Assembly: GCA_035527155.1 (NCBI GenBank)
Contig: DATLBB010000309.1
Span: 1-6,856, forward strand
DNA: 6,856 bases
Direction: 5' to 3'
Source of the DNA: CS2-K091 sp035527155
Lineage (GTDB): Bacteria > Planctomycetota > Phycisphaerae > Sedimentisphaerales > Anaerobacaceae
In this document: positions 1 to 5,342 of the stretch, piece by piece
Position numbering within the stretch: position 1 is the stretch's first letter
Layout: the number at the start of each line of letters is the position of its first letter
Position numbers and translations under genes: made by a program
The notes under the pieces: generated by a model
The model's input: the letters and a program-made list of their open reading frames with translations, nothing else
Told to the model about the DNA's origin: nothing
The model's database searches: none

Positions 1-930
1 TTCGAGCCATTGTGCGAGCCTGAGCGCGTTTTCACTGTGCCTTTGCATACGCAGATGCAGCGTTTCCAGTCCCTGTAAAAAGAGAAAGGCGTTGAATGGT
101 GACATACAAGAACCCATATCCCGTAAAAATTGTGTTCTTGCCTTTATGATGTATGCCAATTCACCGACGGCCTCGACATATTTTACGCCGTGATAGCTTG
201 GGTCAGGCTCGGTCATCTCAGGGTAGCGGCCGTTTGTCCAGTCGAACTTGCCGGAATCGACAATGGCTCCTCCGATGCAGGTTCCGTGTCCGCCGATGAA
301 CTTTGTGCAGCTATGAACCACAATGTCGATGCCATAATCGATGGGCCTGAACAGTATGGGTGTTGTAACGGTATTGTCGCAAATTACCGGCATACCATTT
401 TCGTGGGCGATGTCGGCTATTTTTTCGTACTGGAGGATGTCATTTTTGGGATTGCCGATGCTTTCTATGTAAATAAGGCGAGTATTATCTTTGATGGCTT
501 TGGCGAAATTTTCGGGGTCCTTAGGGTCAACGAAAGTTACGTCAATACCCAGTTTTCGGAAAGTTTGACTAAACAGCGTGACTGTCCCGCCATAAAGGGA
601 ATTTGAAGAAACGATGTGGCCTCCCGCACCGCAAATGTTAAAGATGCTGACATAGATTGCGGACTGGCCTGAACTCAAGGCCAAACCACCTACACCACCT
701 TCCATCGCAGCTAATCGCTTTTCCAGCACATCGGTCGTGGGATTCATCAGCCGAGTGTAAATATTGCCAAACTCTTTGAGGGCAAAGAGGTTCGCTGCGT
801 GGTCGGTATCCTTAAATACATAGCTGGTTGTTTGATATATCGGGACAGCCCTGCTTAAAGTGTCCGAATCAACCTGCTGACCTGCGTGTAATGCAAGTGT
901 TTCCAAACGATATTGGGTCTCTTTTGTCAT
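1..930 (-). CDS. metY: O-acetylhomoserine sulfhydrylase-like PLP enzyme (MetY type), 3' end outside window
   Basis: Only the first 310 codons are present; family members are about 420-430 residues, so roughly the last quarter lies beyond the left edge. Cys/Met-metabolism PLP enzymes (gamma-family, fold type I) carry the features seen here: an N-terminal 'TLALHAGQ' (residues 11-18), the cofactor-contacting 'NIYTRLMNPT' (55-64), 'SSGQSAI' near 86-92, the PLP-ring Asp in 'VICDNT' (about 183-188), and the PLP lysine K210 in 'HSCTKFIGGHGT'. The 'TKFIGGHGT' form and long N-terminal half favour O-acetylhomoserine sulfhydrylase, making homocysteine from O-acetylhomoserine and sulfide, over cystathionine synthase or lyase. 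Substrate choice is inferred. The ATG shares ATGA with the thi4 stop (4-nt overlap), and a full GGAGGTG lies at 939-945, 8 nt upstream inside the thi4 end. This indicates translational coupling and co-expression. Confidence 0.88.
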   Translation of the reverse strand, partial: MTKETQYRLETLALHAGQQVDSDTLSRAVPIYQTTSYVFKDTDHAANLFALKEFGNIYTRLMNPTTDVLEKRLAAMEGGVGGLALSSGQSAIYVSIFNICGAGGHIVSSNSLYGGTVTLFSQTFRKLGIDVTFVDPKDPENFAKAIKDNTRLIYIESIGNPKNDILQYEKIADIAHENGMPVICDNTVTTPILFRPIDYGIDIVVHSCTKFIGGHGTCIGGAIVDSGKFDWTNGRYPEMTEPDPSYHGVKYVEAVGELAYIIKARTQFLRDMGSCMSPFNAFLFLQGLETLHLRMQRHSENALRLAQWLE

Positions 931-1703
931 CTCTTTAACACCTCCATAGTAACTTCTGCGGCCCTCTTTCCAGATAGCAACATCCCGCCAAAGGTCGGCC
1001 CCATTCTCGGAAGGCCAAAGGTCGTTGCCACAGCCATTCCCGTTACAATCAAACCCGGGTACACCTGGCTTGTATTCTCAACAACCGCGTCCTCTGATTC
1101 TTCGACGCACATAGCCCCGAAGCCCTTTATGTCCACAAGTCCCCGCTTCTGAAGCGAATGAACCACTACTGCATCGTGTCCTGTTGCATCGACGACGAGC
1201 CCTGTTTCAAGGGCAACCGGGTCCACACAGGTGAGCGCTCTTGGAAGCGCGGACACCGGGGTCCAGTTGATGACCACGCCACAAACGCGGTCTTCCTTTA
1301 TAACCACATCATCGAACTTAGTCATGTTCAACACCTTTACGCCGGCATCGCAAGCCGAAGCGACCAATTTAGAACATGCATGCGGTCCATCAGCAACGTA
1401 CAGTCCATCGTCAACCTGTTTGTATGGCACTTCGATCTCATCGAGAATTTCCTGGGCCGGCGCCCTGAACGTTACCTTGTTCATAAGATAGCCTCCGAGC
1501 CAGAATCCTCCGCCGAGATAGTTGTTGCTCTCGATGAGGAGTGTCTTTTCGCCCCTTCTCGCAAATTCCCTCGCGGCGATGAGTCCACTCGGACCGGCTC
1601 CAACCACAATTACATCGCTCTCGATGTGGTCTAACAATTCCTTAGCGAATTCAGATACGATCGCCCTGGTAACCTGCTTTTCAGATACCTTTGAAAAAAT
1701 CAT
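927..1703 (-). CDS. thi4: Thi4-family thiamin thiazole synthase with active-site Cys
   Basis: A 258-residue protein of the Thi4 family, which forms the ADP-linked thiazole precursor of thiamin from NAD, glycine and sulfur with Fe(II); expected to be cytosolic. Visible motifs are the Rossmann 'VVGAGPSGL' (33-41), 'LIESN' (56-60), the Gly-rich 'LGGGFWLGGYL' (63-73), 'GVVINWT' (142-148), 'CVDP' (159-162), 'DATGHDA' (172-178) and 'RMGPTFGGMLLSG' (233-245). By homology D161 and H176 match the iron-ligand Asp and His. The overall form is archaeal/prokaryotic (short, 'VIDATGHD'-like), yet residue 159 is Cys, where archaeal sulfide-using enzymes such as the Methanocaldococcus one carry His and the yeast suicide enzyme carries its sulfur-donor Cys205. 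It follows nadA after 146 nt and overlaps metY by 4 nt. A GAGGT at 1710-1714, 6 nt upstream, supports the start. Family assignment is firm; the mode of sulfur donation is open. Confidence 0.93.
   Translation of the reverse strand: MIFSKVSEKQVTRAIVSEFAKELLDHIESDVIVVGAGPSGLIAAREFARRGEKTLLIESNNYLGGGFWLGGYLMNKVTFRAPAQEILDEIEVPYKQVDDGLYVADGPHACSKLVASACDAGVKVLNMTKFDDVVIKEDRVCGVVINWTPVSALPRALTCVDPVALETGLVVDATGHDAVVVHSLQKRGLVDIKGFGAMCVEESEDAVVENTSQVYPGLIVTGMAVATTFGLPRMGPTFGGMLLSGKRAAEVTMEVLKR
939..945 (-). promoter_or_regulatory. Ribosome binding site of metY, embedded in thi4
   Basis: The minus strand reads GGAGGTG followed by 8 nt and then ATG at 930-928. It is a near-perfect Shine-Dalgarno formed by the last thi4 codons (Met-Glu-Val). 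It fixes the metY start at 930 and allows independent initiation as well as coupled re-initiation at the ATGA overlap. Confidence 0.8.
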
Positions 1704-1709
1704 ACTACC

Positions 1710-1714
1710 ACCTC
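1710..1714 (-). promoter_or_regulatory. Ribosome binding site of thi4
   Basis: The minus strand reads AAAGAGGTGGTAGT before the ATG at 1703. GAGGT is spaced 6 nt from the start codon, which fixes the thi4 start. Confidence 0.7.
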
Positions 1715-1737
1715 TTTCTAAAACATAATGGATGATA

Positions 1738-1773
1738 TTGTCACGGTCTGCCTCGCGGGCCTCGCAATGACAA
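1738..1773. repeat. REP-like palindromic element between nadA and thi4
   Basis: The element is bounded by a perfect TTGTCA/TGACAA inverted pair (1738-1743 and 1768-1773). Its GC-rich core contains GCGAGG twice on the minus strand. Read on the minus strand it begins TTGTCATTGCGAGG and ends GTGACAA, which resembles a widespread intergenic repeat style ('GTCATTGCGAG...') in many bacterial genomes. The resemblance is from memory; only one copy lies in this window, so dispersal cannot be shown here. The core is far more GC-rich than the surrounding gap. Confidence 0.5.
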
Positions 1774-1791
1774 CAACTATTTTACAGGTAA

Positions 1792-1859
1792 ACCCCGTTA
1801 GAAATTTTTCCTTTTTGTATCATATCATCATCACTCCGTTATAGAATTTCTAACGGGGT
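1792..1859. repeat. 15-bp perfect inverted repeat overlapping the nadA stop codon
   Basis: Positions 1792-1806 (ACCCCGTTAGAAATT) are the exact reverse complement of 1845-1859, separated by 38 nt. The right arm contains the last nadA codons and its TAG stop (1850-1852). A second, shorter hairpin is possible between 1836-1841 (CCGTTA) and 1851-1856 (TAACGG) with a 9-nt loop; it uses the same right-arm bases, so the two structures exclude each other. On the minus-strand transcript the long stem is followed by only three U residues, so it is not a classic intrinsic terminator. It may be an mRNA-end stabiliser, an attenuator-like switch, or a short mobile repeat. Confidence 0.65.
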
Positions 1860-2764
1860 AAAATCTCTACCATCATATCAATGGCTTTTTTCGCTTTTAT
1901 TCTTATCTCCTGCGGTACGGTAACTTTGTATTGCAAATCTTGTAATGACCAGAGAACTTTTTCCAAAGTAATGCGTTTCATATTGGGACAAATTGCCCTG
2001 TCGGTTGCGGGGATAAATTCGGCCTGGGGATTTTGCTTTTTCAAAGTATGAATAATTCCTGTCTCGGTGGCTATTATAAAATATTTGGCTTTGCTTTTGG
2101 CGGCATATCGAAGCATCTGGCCGGTACTAAGCAACTCGTCGGAAAGGTCTTTGACGGGCCCGGTGCATTCAGGATGGGCCAGCACAATCGCATCGGGATA
2201 TTTTGCCTTTGCATTTCTAATGTCCTCTTCGGTTATCACGACATGTACGTGGCAATATCCCGGCCAGAGAATAAGGTCTCTGGCGGTTCTTTCAGCAACG
2301 AATTGGCCGAGATGCTTGTCGGGCACAAAGATAATTTCCCTGTCGGTGGGCAATGATTCAACGACTTCAACGGCATTGGCACTGGTGCAGCAATAATCGC
2401 TCTCGGCTTTGACCCGGGCAGAACTGTTTACGTAACAGACGACGAGTGCGTCAGGATGCTTTTGTTTCAACTCGCGTAACTGGTCTTCGGTTATCATATC
2501 AGCGAGGGGACAGCCGGCGAGCTCGTCTGGTAAAAGCACGGTCTTTTGCGGAGACAGAATTGCGGCGGTTTCAGCCATAAACTTGACACCGCAAAATACG
2601 ATTACATCAGCATCGGTCTCGGCTGCCTTTATGCTCAGGCCCAAAGAGTCGCCGGTAAAATCGGCGAGGTCCTGGATGTCGGCTGTCTGATAGTTGTGGG
2701 CGAGTATGACAGCGTTATGTTCCTGTTTTAGCCGCTCGATTTTTTCTATGAGTTTCTTGTTCAT
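1850..2764 (-). CDS. nadA: Quinolinate synthase A
   Basis: A 304-residue protein, the usual length of the compact NadA class. It condenses iminoaspartate with dihydroxyacetone phosphate to quinolinate in de novo NAD synthesis, using an oxygen-sensitive [4Fe-4S] cluster in the cytosol. The three cluster cysteines are in their family contexts: C85 in 'ELAGCPLADM', C171 in 'PGYCHVH' and C259 in 'AICPNMKR'. Further signatures are 'ILAHNYQ' (20-26), 'DFTGDSLGLS' (35-44), 'VYVNSSA'-like 'CYVNSSA' (110-116), 'FVPDKHLG' (146-153), 'AHPEC' (196-200) and 'ATETGI' (232-237). It lies 22 nt after cysE. The start has no good Shine-Dalgarno (nearest GAGG is 16 nt away) and an in-frame TGA lies 21 nt upstream, so coupling to cysE translation is likely. 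No nadB or nadC is visible nearby. Confidence 0.97.
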   Translation of the reverse strand: MNKKLIEKIERLKQEHNAVILAHNYQTADIQDLADFTGDSLGLSIKAAETDADVIVFCGVKFMAETAAILSPQKTVLLPDELAGCPLADMITEDQLRELKQKHPDALVVCYVNSSARVKAESDYCCTSANAVEVVESLPTDREIIFVPDKHLGQFVAERTARDLILWPGYCHVHVVITEEDIRNAKAKYPDAIVLAHPECTGPVKDLSDELLSTGQMLRYAAKSKAKYFIIATETGIIHTLKKQNPQAEFIPATDRAICPNMKRITLEKVLWSLQDLQYKVTVPQEIRIKAKKAIDMMVEILPR

Positions 2765-2786
2765 TGAAAGTTGTTCTACGCCTCAC

Positions 2787-3731
2787 TTACGTTCGGGGCC
2801 CTTTTGCTTGATTTTTCTTCGAGTGTTTTGTGTAAACGAGGTCTGGATTCGGGCTTGTAACGGTAACGCCGGGCGGCACGGAGTCCTTTATCCAGACGTT
2901 GCCGCCTATTACGGCGCCTTTGCCGATGACTATGTCGCCTAATATCGTGGCTTCTGCATATATTGTTACATTGTCCTCTATCGTAGGGTGTCTCTTTCCA
3001 CCCTTTATTATCCTTCCCCTTTCATCCTTGGGGAAACTGAGGGCACCAAGAGTAGCGCCCTGATAAATTTTGACATTTTCTCCAATGACGCTAGTCTCGC
3101 CTATTACAACGCCGGTGCCATGGTCGATAAAGAAGTTGTCGCCGATTTTTGCACCCGGATGTATGTCAATACCGGTTTTTGCGTGTGCACATTCGGCCAT
3201 TATGCGCGGAATTAATGGGACCTGCTTTATATACAATTCGTGTGCAATACGATATGTTGCGATTGCAATTATGCAGGGATAGCTTATCACAATTTCCTCG
3301 TAAGATTTTGCCGCCGGGTCGCCGTCAAAAGCGGCACCGACGTCACCTTTTAGCGTCTCTCTGATTTTCGGCAGCCGAGCGAGTAAATGCTGCGTAACAT
3401 TCTCGGCCATTGTTCTGCAGTCGCAGCCTTCACATTCCTTTATCCTGCATTGATATTGAAAGGATCGCTCCATCTGTTCCGACAGCGCGGTCGCGAGCTG
3501 CCAGAGAATATCACCGACGATGAAATTGATATTTGACTTTGTAACCGTCCTTCTGCCGGTATAACCGGGAAAGAGCACTTCAAATAGCAAATCAAGGATG
3601 GCGAGAATTTTACTTCGCACGGGCAGATTTGAGGCATCGATAAAATTTATGCCGGAGTCGCCCTGGTATGTGCGGGCAATTTTGCCAACGAGATTTTCTA
3701 TTCTTTTGTTAGTCAACTTGAGCCTTCGCAT
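2787..3731 (-). CDS. cysE: Serine O-acetyltransferase, long form with Cys cluster
   Basis: A 314-residue enzyme that acetylates serine with acetyl-CoA to give O-acetylserine for the adjacent CysK. The C-terminal half is a left-handed beta-helix of hexapeptide repeats, with 'GIDIHPGAKIG' (187-197), the catalytic Asp-His pair D203-H204 in 'FIDHGTGVVIGET', 'RHPTIEDN' around H248, and 'VIGGNVW' near 274-280. The segment between 'LGALSFPKDERG' and 'RHPTIE' is longer than in E. coli CysE, as in the long family found in Bacteroidota, Planctomycetes and delta-proteobacteria. The helical N-terminal domain carries C95, C100, C103 and C105 (C-x4-C-x2-C-x-C), a possible metal or Fe-S site. The C-terminus ends in Thr, not the Ile usual for docking into CysK. 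I chose ATG 3731 because AGAGGG lies 7 nt upstream; an in-frame GTG at 3755 would add 8 residues but lacks such a site. Confidence 0.95.
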   Translation of the reverse strand: MRRLKLTNKRIENLVGKIARTYQGDSGINFIDASNLPVRSKILAILDLLFEVLFPGYTGRRTVTKSNINFIVGDILWQLATALSEQMERSFQYQCRIKECEGCDCRTMAENVTQHLLARLPKIRETLKGDVGAAFDGDPAAKSYEEIVISYPCIIAIATYRIAHELYIKQVPLIPRIMAECAHAKTGIDIHPGAKIGDNFFIDHGTGVVIGETSVIGENVKIYQGATLGALSFPKDERGRIIKGGKRHPTIEDNVTIYAEATILGDIVIGKGAVIGGNVWIKDSVPPGVTVTSPNPDLVYTKHSKKNQAKGPRT

Positions 3732-3738
3732 TCTCAGA

Positions 3739-3744
3739 CCCTCT
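3739..3744 (-). promoter_or_regulatory. Ribosome binding site deciding the cysE start
   Basis: The minus strand reads AGAGGG, 7 nt, then ATG at 3731-3729. The upstream in-frame GTG at 3755 is preceded by AACGGGCTATTTT, without a well-spaced purine site. The internal ATG is therefore the better start. Confidence 0.65.
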
Positions 3745-3770
3745 TGAAAAGTCACAAAATAGCCCGTTAT

Positions 3771-4691
3771 TTACAGAAACATTTCGGTGGAGATATAGCG
3801 TTCTCCGGTATCGGGGATAATGACAACAATTGTTTTGCCTTGATTTTCCGTCCGCTGTGAAATTTGGATTGCGGCCCACATTGCAGCTCCAGCGCTTATA
3901 CCGGCCAATATGCCTTCTTTTGCGGCCAACTGCCTGGCCGTTTCCATAGCGTCGACATTTGAGACCCGTATAGTTTCATCAATTATACCGGTATTCAAAA
4001 CCTGCGGCAGGAAGCCGGCGCCGATGCCCTGTATTTTGTGGGGGCCTGGCTTGCCGCCGGAGAGCACCGGTGAATCTTCCGGCTCAACCGCTACGACCTT
4101 TAAGTCTTTGTTACGCTGTTTTAAGACTTCTCCGCACCCGGTCAAGGTCCCCCCGGTGCCGACGCCCGCAACAAAAATGTCAAGCTTGCCATCCGTATCA
4201 GAGAAGATTTCTTCGGCTGTTGTTTCTCTGTGAATTTTCGGATTTGCCGGGTTGTTAAACTGCTGCGGCATAAAGGCATTGGGATTGTCGGCTACGAGCT
4301 GCTCGGCTTTTTCCACCGCTCCCGGCATGCCGTGCTCAGCGGGCGTGAGCACAATCTCTGCGCCAAATAACTTCAGCAGCTTCCTTCTTTCAACGCTCAT
4401 CGATTCGGGCATAGTGAGCATCAATTTATATCCCTTTACGGCGCAAATGAATGCAAGTCCTATGCCGGTATTACCGCTGGTCGGTTCAATTATAACGGTA
4501 TCGGGTTTTATGAGCCCCGCCTTTTCCGCGTCCTCTATCATTGAGAGTGCGATTCTGTCCTTGACACTTCCGCAGGGATTGTACGATTCAAGTTTTGCGA
4601 GAATGTCCGCTTTTTCCGAGCCGAGCTTATTGATTCTTACAAGCGGTGTACGACCAACCATAGCGGTGATATCCTGGAATATTCCACTCAT
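3771..4691 (-). CDS. cysK: Cysteine synthase A (O-acetylserine sulfhydrylase)
   Basis: A 306-residue fold-type II PLP enzyme that makes cysteine from O-acetylserine and sulfide. The PLP lysine is K44 in 'NPCGSVKDR'. The substrate loop 'TSGNTG' is at 71-76, the phosphate-binding 'GTGGT' at 178-182, and the PLP pyridine-contact Ser is S266 in 'GISAGA'. The C-terminus has the CysK signature 'PDTGERYIST' (293-302). Length and motif set match CysK/CysM, with 'MPQQFNNPANP' typical of CysK. There is no C-terminal CBS domain, so it is not a cystathionine beta-synthase. It lies 18 nt downstream of the Rrf2 regulator and upstream of cysE, giving the complete two-step serine-to-cysteine pathway. GAGGA at 4701-4705, 9 nt upstream of the ATG, supports the start. 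Confidence 0.97.
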   Translation of the reverse strand: MSGIFQDITAMVGRTPLVRINKLGSEKADILAKLESYNPCGSVKDRIALSMIEDAEKAGLIKPDTVIIEPTSGNTGIGLAFICAVKGYKLMLTMPESMSVERRKLLKLFGAEIVLTPAEHGMPGAVEKAEQLVADNPNAFMPQQFNNPANPKIHRETTAEEIFSDTDGKLDIFVAGVGTGGTLTGCGEVLKQRNKDLKVVAVEPEDSPVLSGGKPGPHKIQGIGAGFLPQVLNTGIIDETIRVSNVDAMETARQLAAKEGILAGISAGAAMWAAIQISQRTENQGKTIVVIIPDTGERYISTEMFL

Positions 4692-4700
4692 AATAATTCG

Positions 4701-4705
4701 TCCTC
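4701..4705 (-). promoter_or_regulatory. Ribosome binding site of cysK
   Basis: The minus strand reads ATGAGGACGAATTATT before ATG at 4691. GAGGA has a 9-nt spacer and lies within the 18-nt gap after the rrf2 stop codon. Confidence 0.65.
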
Positions 4706-4709
4706 ATAT

Positions 4710-5144
4710 CTATATTTGATAATTTAACTTTGATTTATCTTTGGCCCTATCAACCAAATCCTGTACAGTTATAGACTGCAGGACATTCTTTATTGCTTCC
4801 TGCACCTGCATCCAGACCTGCCTTGCTACACAATCATCAGCGCGTTCACAGTACTTTTTGTCTTCGACACATTCGACAGTAGTAACACATCCCTCCAAGC
4901 AATCGAATACGTCGCTAAGTTTAATCTGGTTCGGAAGTTTGGCAAGCACATAGCCGCCTTTGGCGCCCCTAATACTTCTGACAAATCCTGCCGATCTGAG
5001 TATTGCCATTAATTGTTCGAGATATTTGATGGATATATCCTGACGCTGGGCAATGATTCTGAGCTGCAAAGGCCGCTTACCATCATTTTCAGCCAATTCT
5101 AATATTGCCCTTATGCCGTATCTGGTCCGTGTCGATAGTTTCAT
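4710..5144 (-). CDS. Rrf2-family transcriptional regulator (IscR/CymR-like)
   Basis: A 144-residue DNA-binding regulator. The start 'MKLSTRTRYGIRAILELA' and the winged-helix stretch 'ISIKYLEQLMAILRSAGFVRSIRGAKGGY' (here residues 37-65, split by its wing 'SIRGAKGGY') are diagnostic of Rrf2 proteins. The C-terminal half carries C82, C86, C92, C99 and C105. C92, C99 and C105 sit where IscR has its three cluster cysteines (spacing x6, x5 here against x5, x5 in E. coli), followed by 'VARQVW' as in cluster-binding members. Bacillus CymR, the cysteine regulator that works with CysK, lacks these cysteines, so this may be a cysteine-pathway regulator that reads Fe-S or thiol status. Direct linkage to cysK-cysE implies it controls them; a palindrome over its predicted transcription start suggests autoregulation. 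AGGA at 5153-5156, 8 nt upstream, supports the ATG. Confidence 0.93.
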   Translation of the reverse strand: MKLSTRTRYGIRAILELAENDGKRPLQLRIIAQRQDISIKYLEQLMAILRSAGFVRSIRGAKGGYVLAKLPNQIKLSDVFDCLEGCVTTVECVEDKKYCERADDCVARQVWMQVQEAIKNVLQSITVQDLVDRAKDKSKLNYQI

Positions 5145-5152
5145 AACGAATT

Positions 5153-5156
5153 TCCT
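5153..5156 (-). promoter_or_regulatory. Ribosome binding site of the rrf2 gene
   Basis: The minus strand reads TAGGAAATTCGTT followed by ATG at 5144. AGGA with an 8-nt spacer is a modest but well-placed site. Confidence 0.55.
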
Positions 5157-5163
5157 ATTATTC

Positions 5164-5178
5164 CTACTACGTTAGTAG
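5164..5178. promoter_or_regulatory. Palindromic operator candidate for the Rrf2 regulator
   Basis: CTACTA (5164-5169), a 3-nt centre CGT, and TAGTAG (5173-5178) form a perfect 6-bp inverted repeat. It directly follows a consensus TATAAT (minus strand) and covers the expected transcription start of rrf2-cysK-cysE. A dimeric Rrf2 protein bound here would block RNA polymerase. The match to any particular published Rrf2 motif is not claimed; assignment rests on symmetry and position. Confidence 0.5.
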
Positions 5179-5207
5179 ATTATACATTAAATTCCCAAGT
5201 TTTGTTG
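5179..5207 (-). promoter_or_regulatory. Promoter of the rrf2-cysK-cysE-nadA operon
   Basis: The minus strand has a perfect TATAAT at 5184-5179. The region 17 nt upstream (about 5202-5207, CAACAA) is a poor -35, so activity may depend on the A/T-rich tracts further upstream or on a regulator. The expected start near 5172 leaves a leader of about 28 nt, too short for a riboswitch. Confidence 0.55.
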
Positions 5208-5244
5208 GAAAAAAAAGAAAAATTCGCAAAAAAAATGAAAAAAT
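5208..5244. other. Phased A-tracts in the divergent intergenic region
   Basis: Runs of 8, 5, 8 and 6 adenines on the plus strand occur at 5209-5216, 5218-5222, 5228-5235 and 5238-5243. Relative to the predicted rrf2 start they fall at about -37 to -72, where an UP element would act, and runs spaced near one helical turn can bend DNA. This could compensate for the weak -35 of that promoter. The rest of the region, about 5245-5327, shows no convincing feature. Confidence 0.35.
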
Positions 5245-5342
5245 ATTTGTAAATTAGCCAGTATCATCAAATCTGACGGGTTTTATTTAATCCCTCCCTC
5301 CGTAAAAAGAATGCCCTAAAACCAACACAAGAATCAATTTTC

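Noticed and set aside
130..606. Plus-strand open frame of 158 codons
   Set aside because: It lies fully opposite the metY coding sequence, whose frame carries all PLP-enzyme motifs; it has no recognisable domain.
1158..1634. Plus-strand open frame of 158 codons opposite thi4
   Set aside because: Antisense shadow of a well-recognised gene, with no family resemblance and no credible start signal.
1782..1823. A 13-codon minus-strand ORF (MIQKGKISNGVYL) in the nadA-thi4 gap, possible leader peptide
   Set aside because: It consists partly of the inverted repeat, has a poor ribosome site (GGAG 10 nt away), shows no run of regulatory codons, and could arise by chance in a repeat.
1704..1849. TPP riboswitch ahead of thi4
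   Set aside because: Neither the CTGAGA core nor the downstream ACCTG-containing pairing of a TPP aptamer can be arranged on the minus strand; the gap is filled by the two repeat elements. The chance ACCTG at the repeat edge has no partner.
1792..1859. Intrinsic terminator after nadA
   Set aside because: The loop is 38 nt and only three T residues follow the stem on the minus strand, so the classic hairpin plus U-tract is missing.
3732..3755. GTG at 3755 as the cysE start (8 residues longer)
   Set aside because: The ATG at 3731 has AGAGGG at 7 nt, while the GTG has no usable site. The longer form stays possible but less likely.
4252..4719. Plus-strand open frame of 155 codons opposite cysK
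   Set aside because: The complementary strand encodes intact CysK with its catalytic lysine and PLP motifs; this frame is an antisense by-product.
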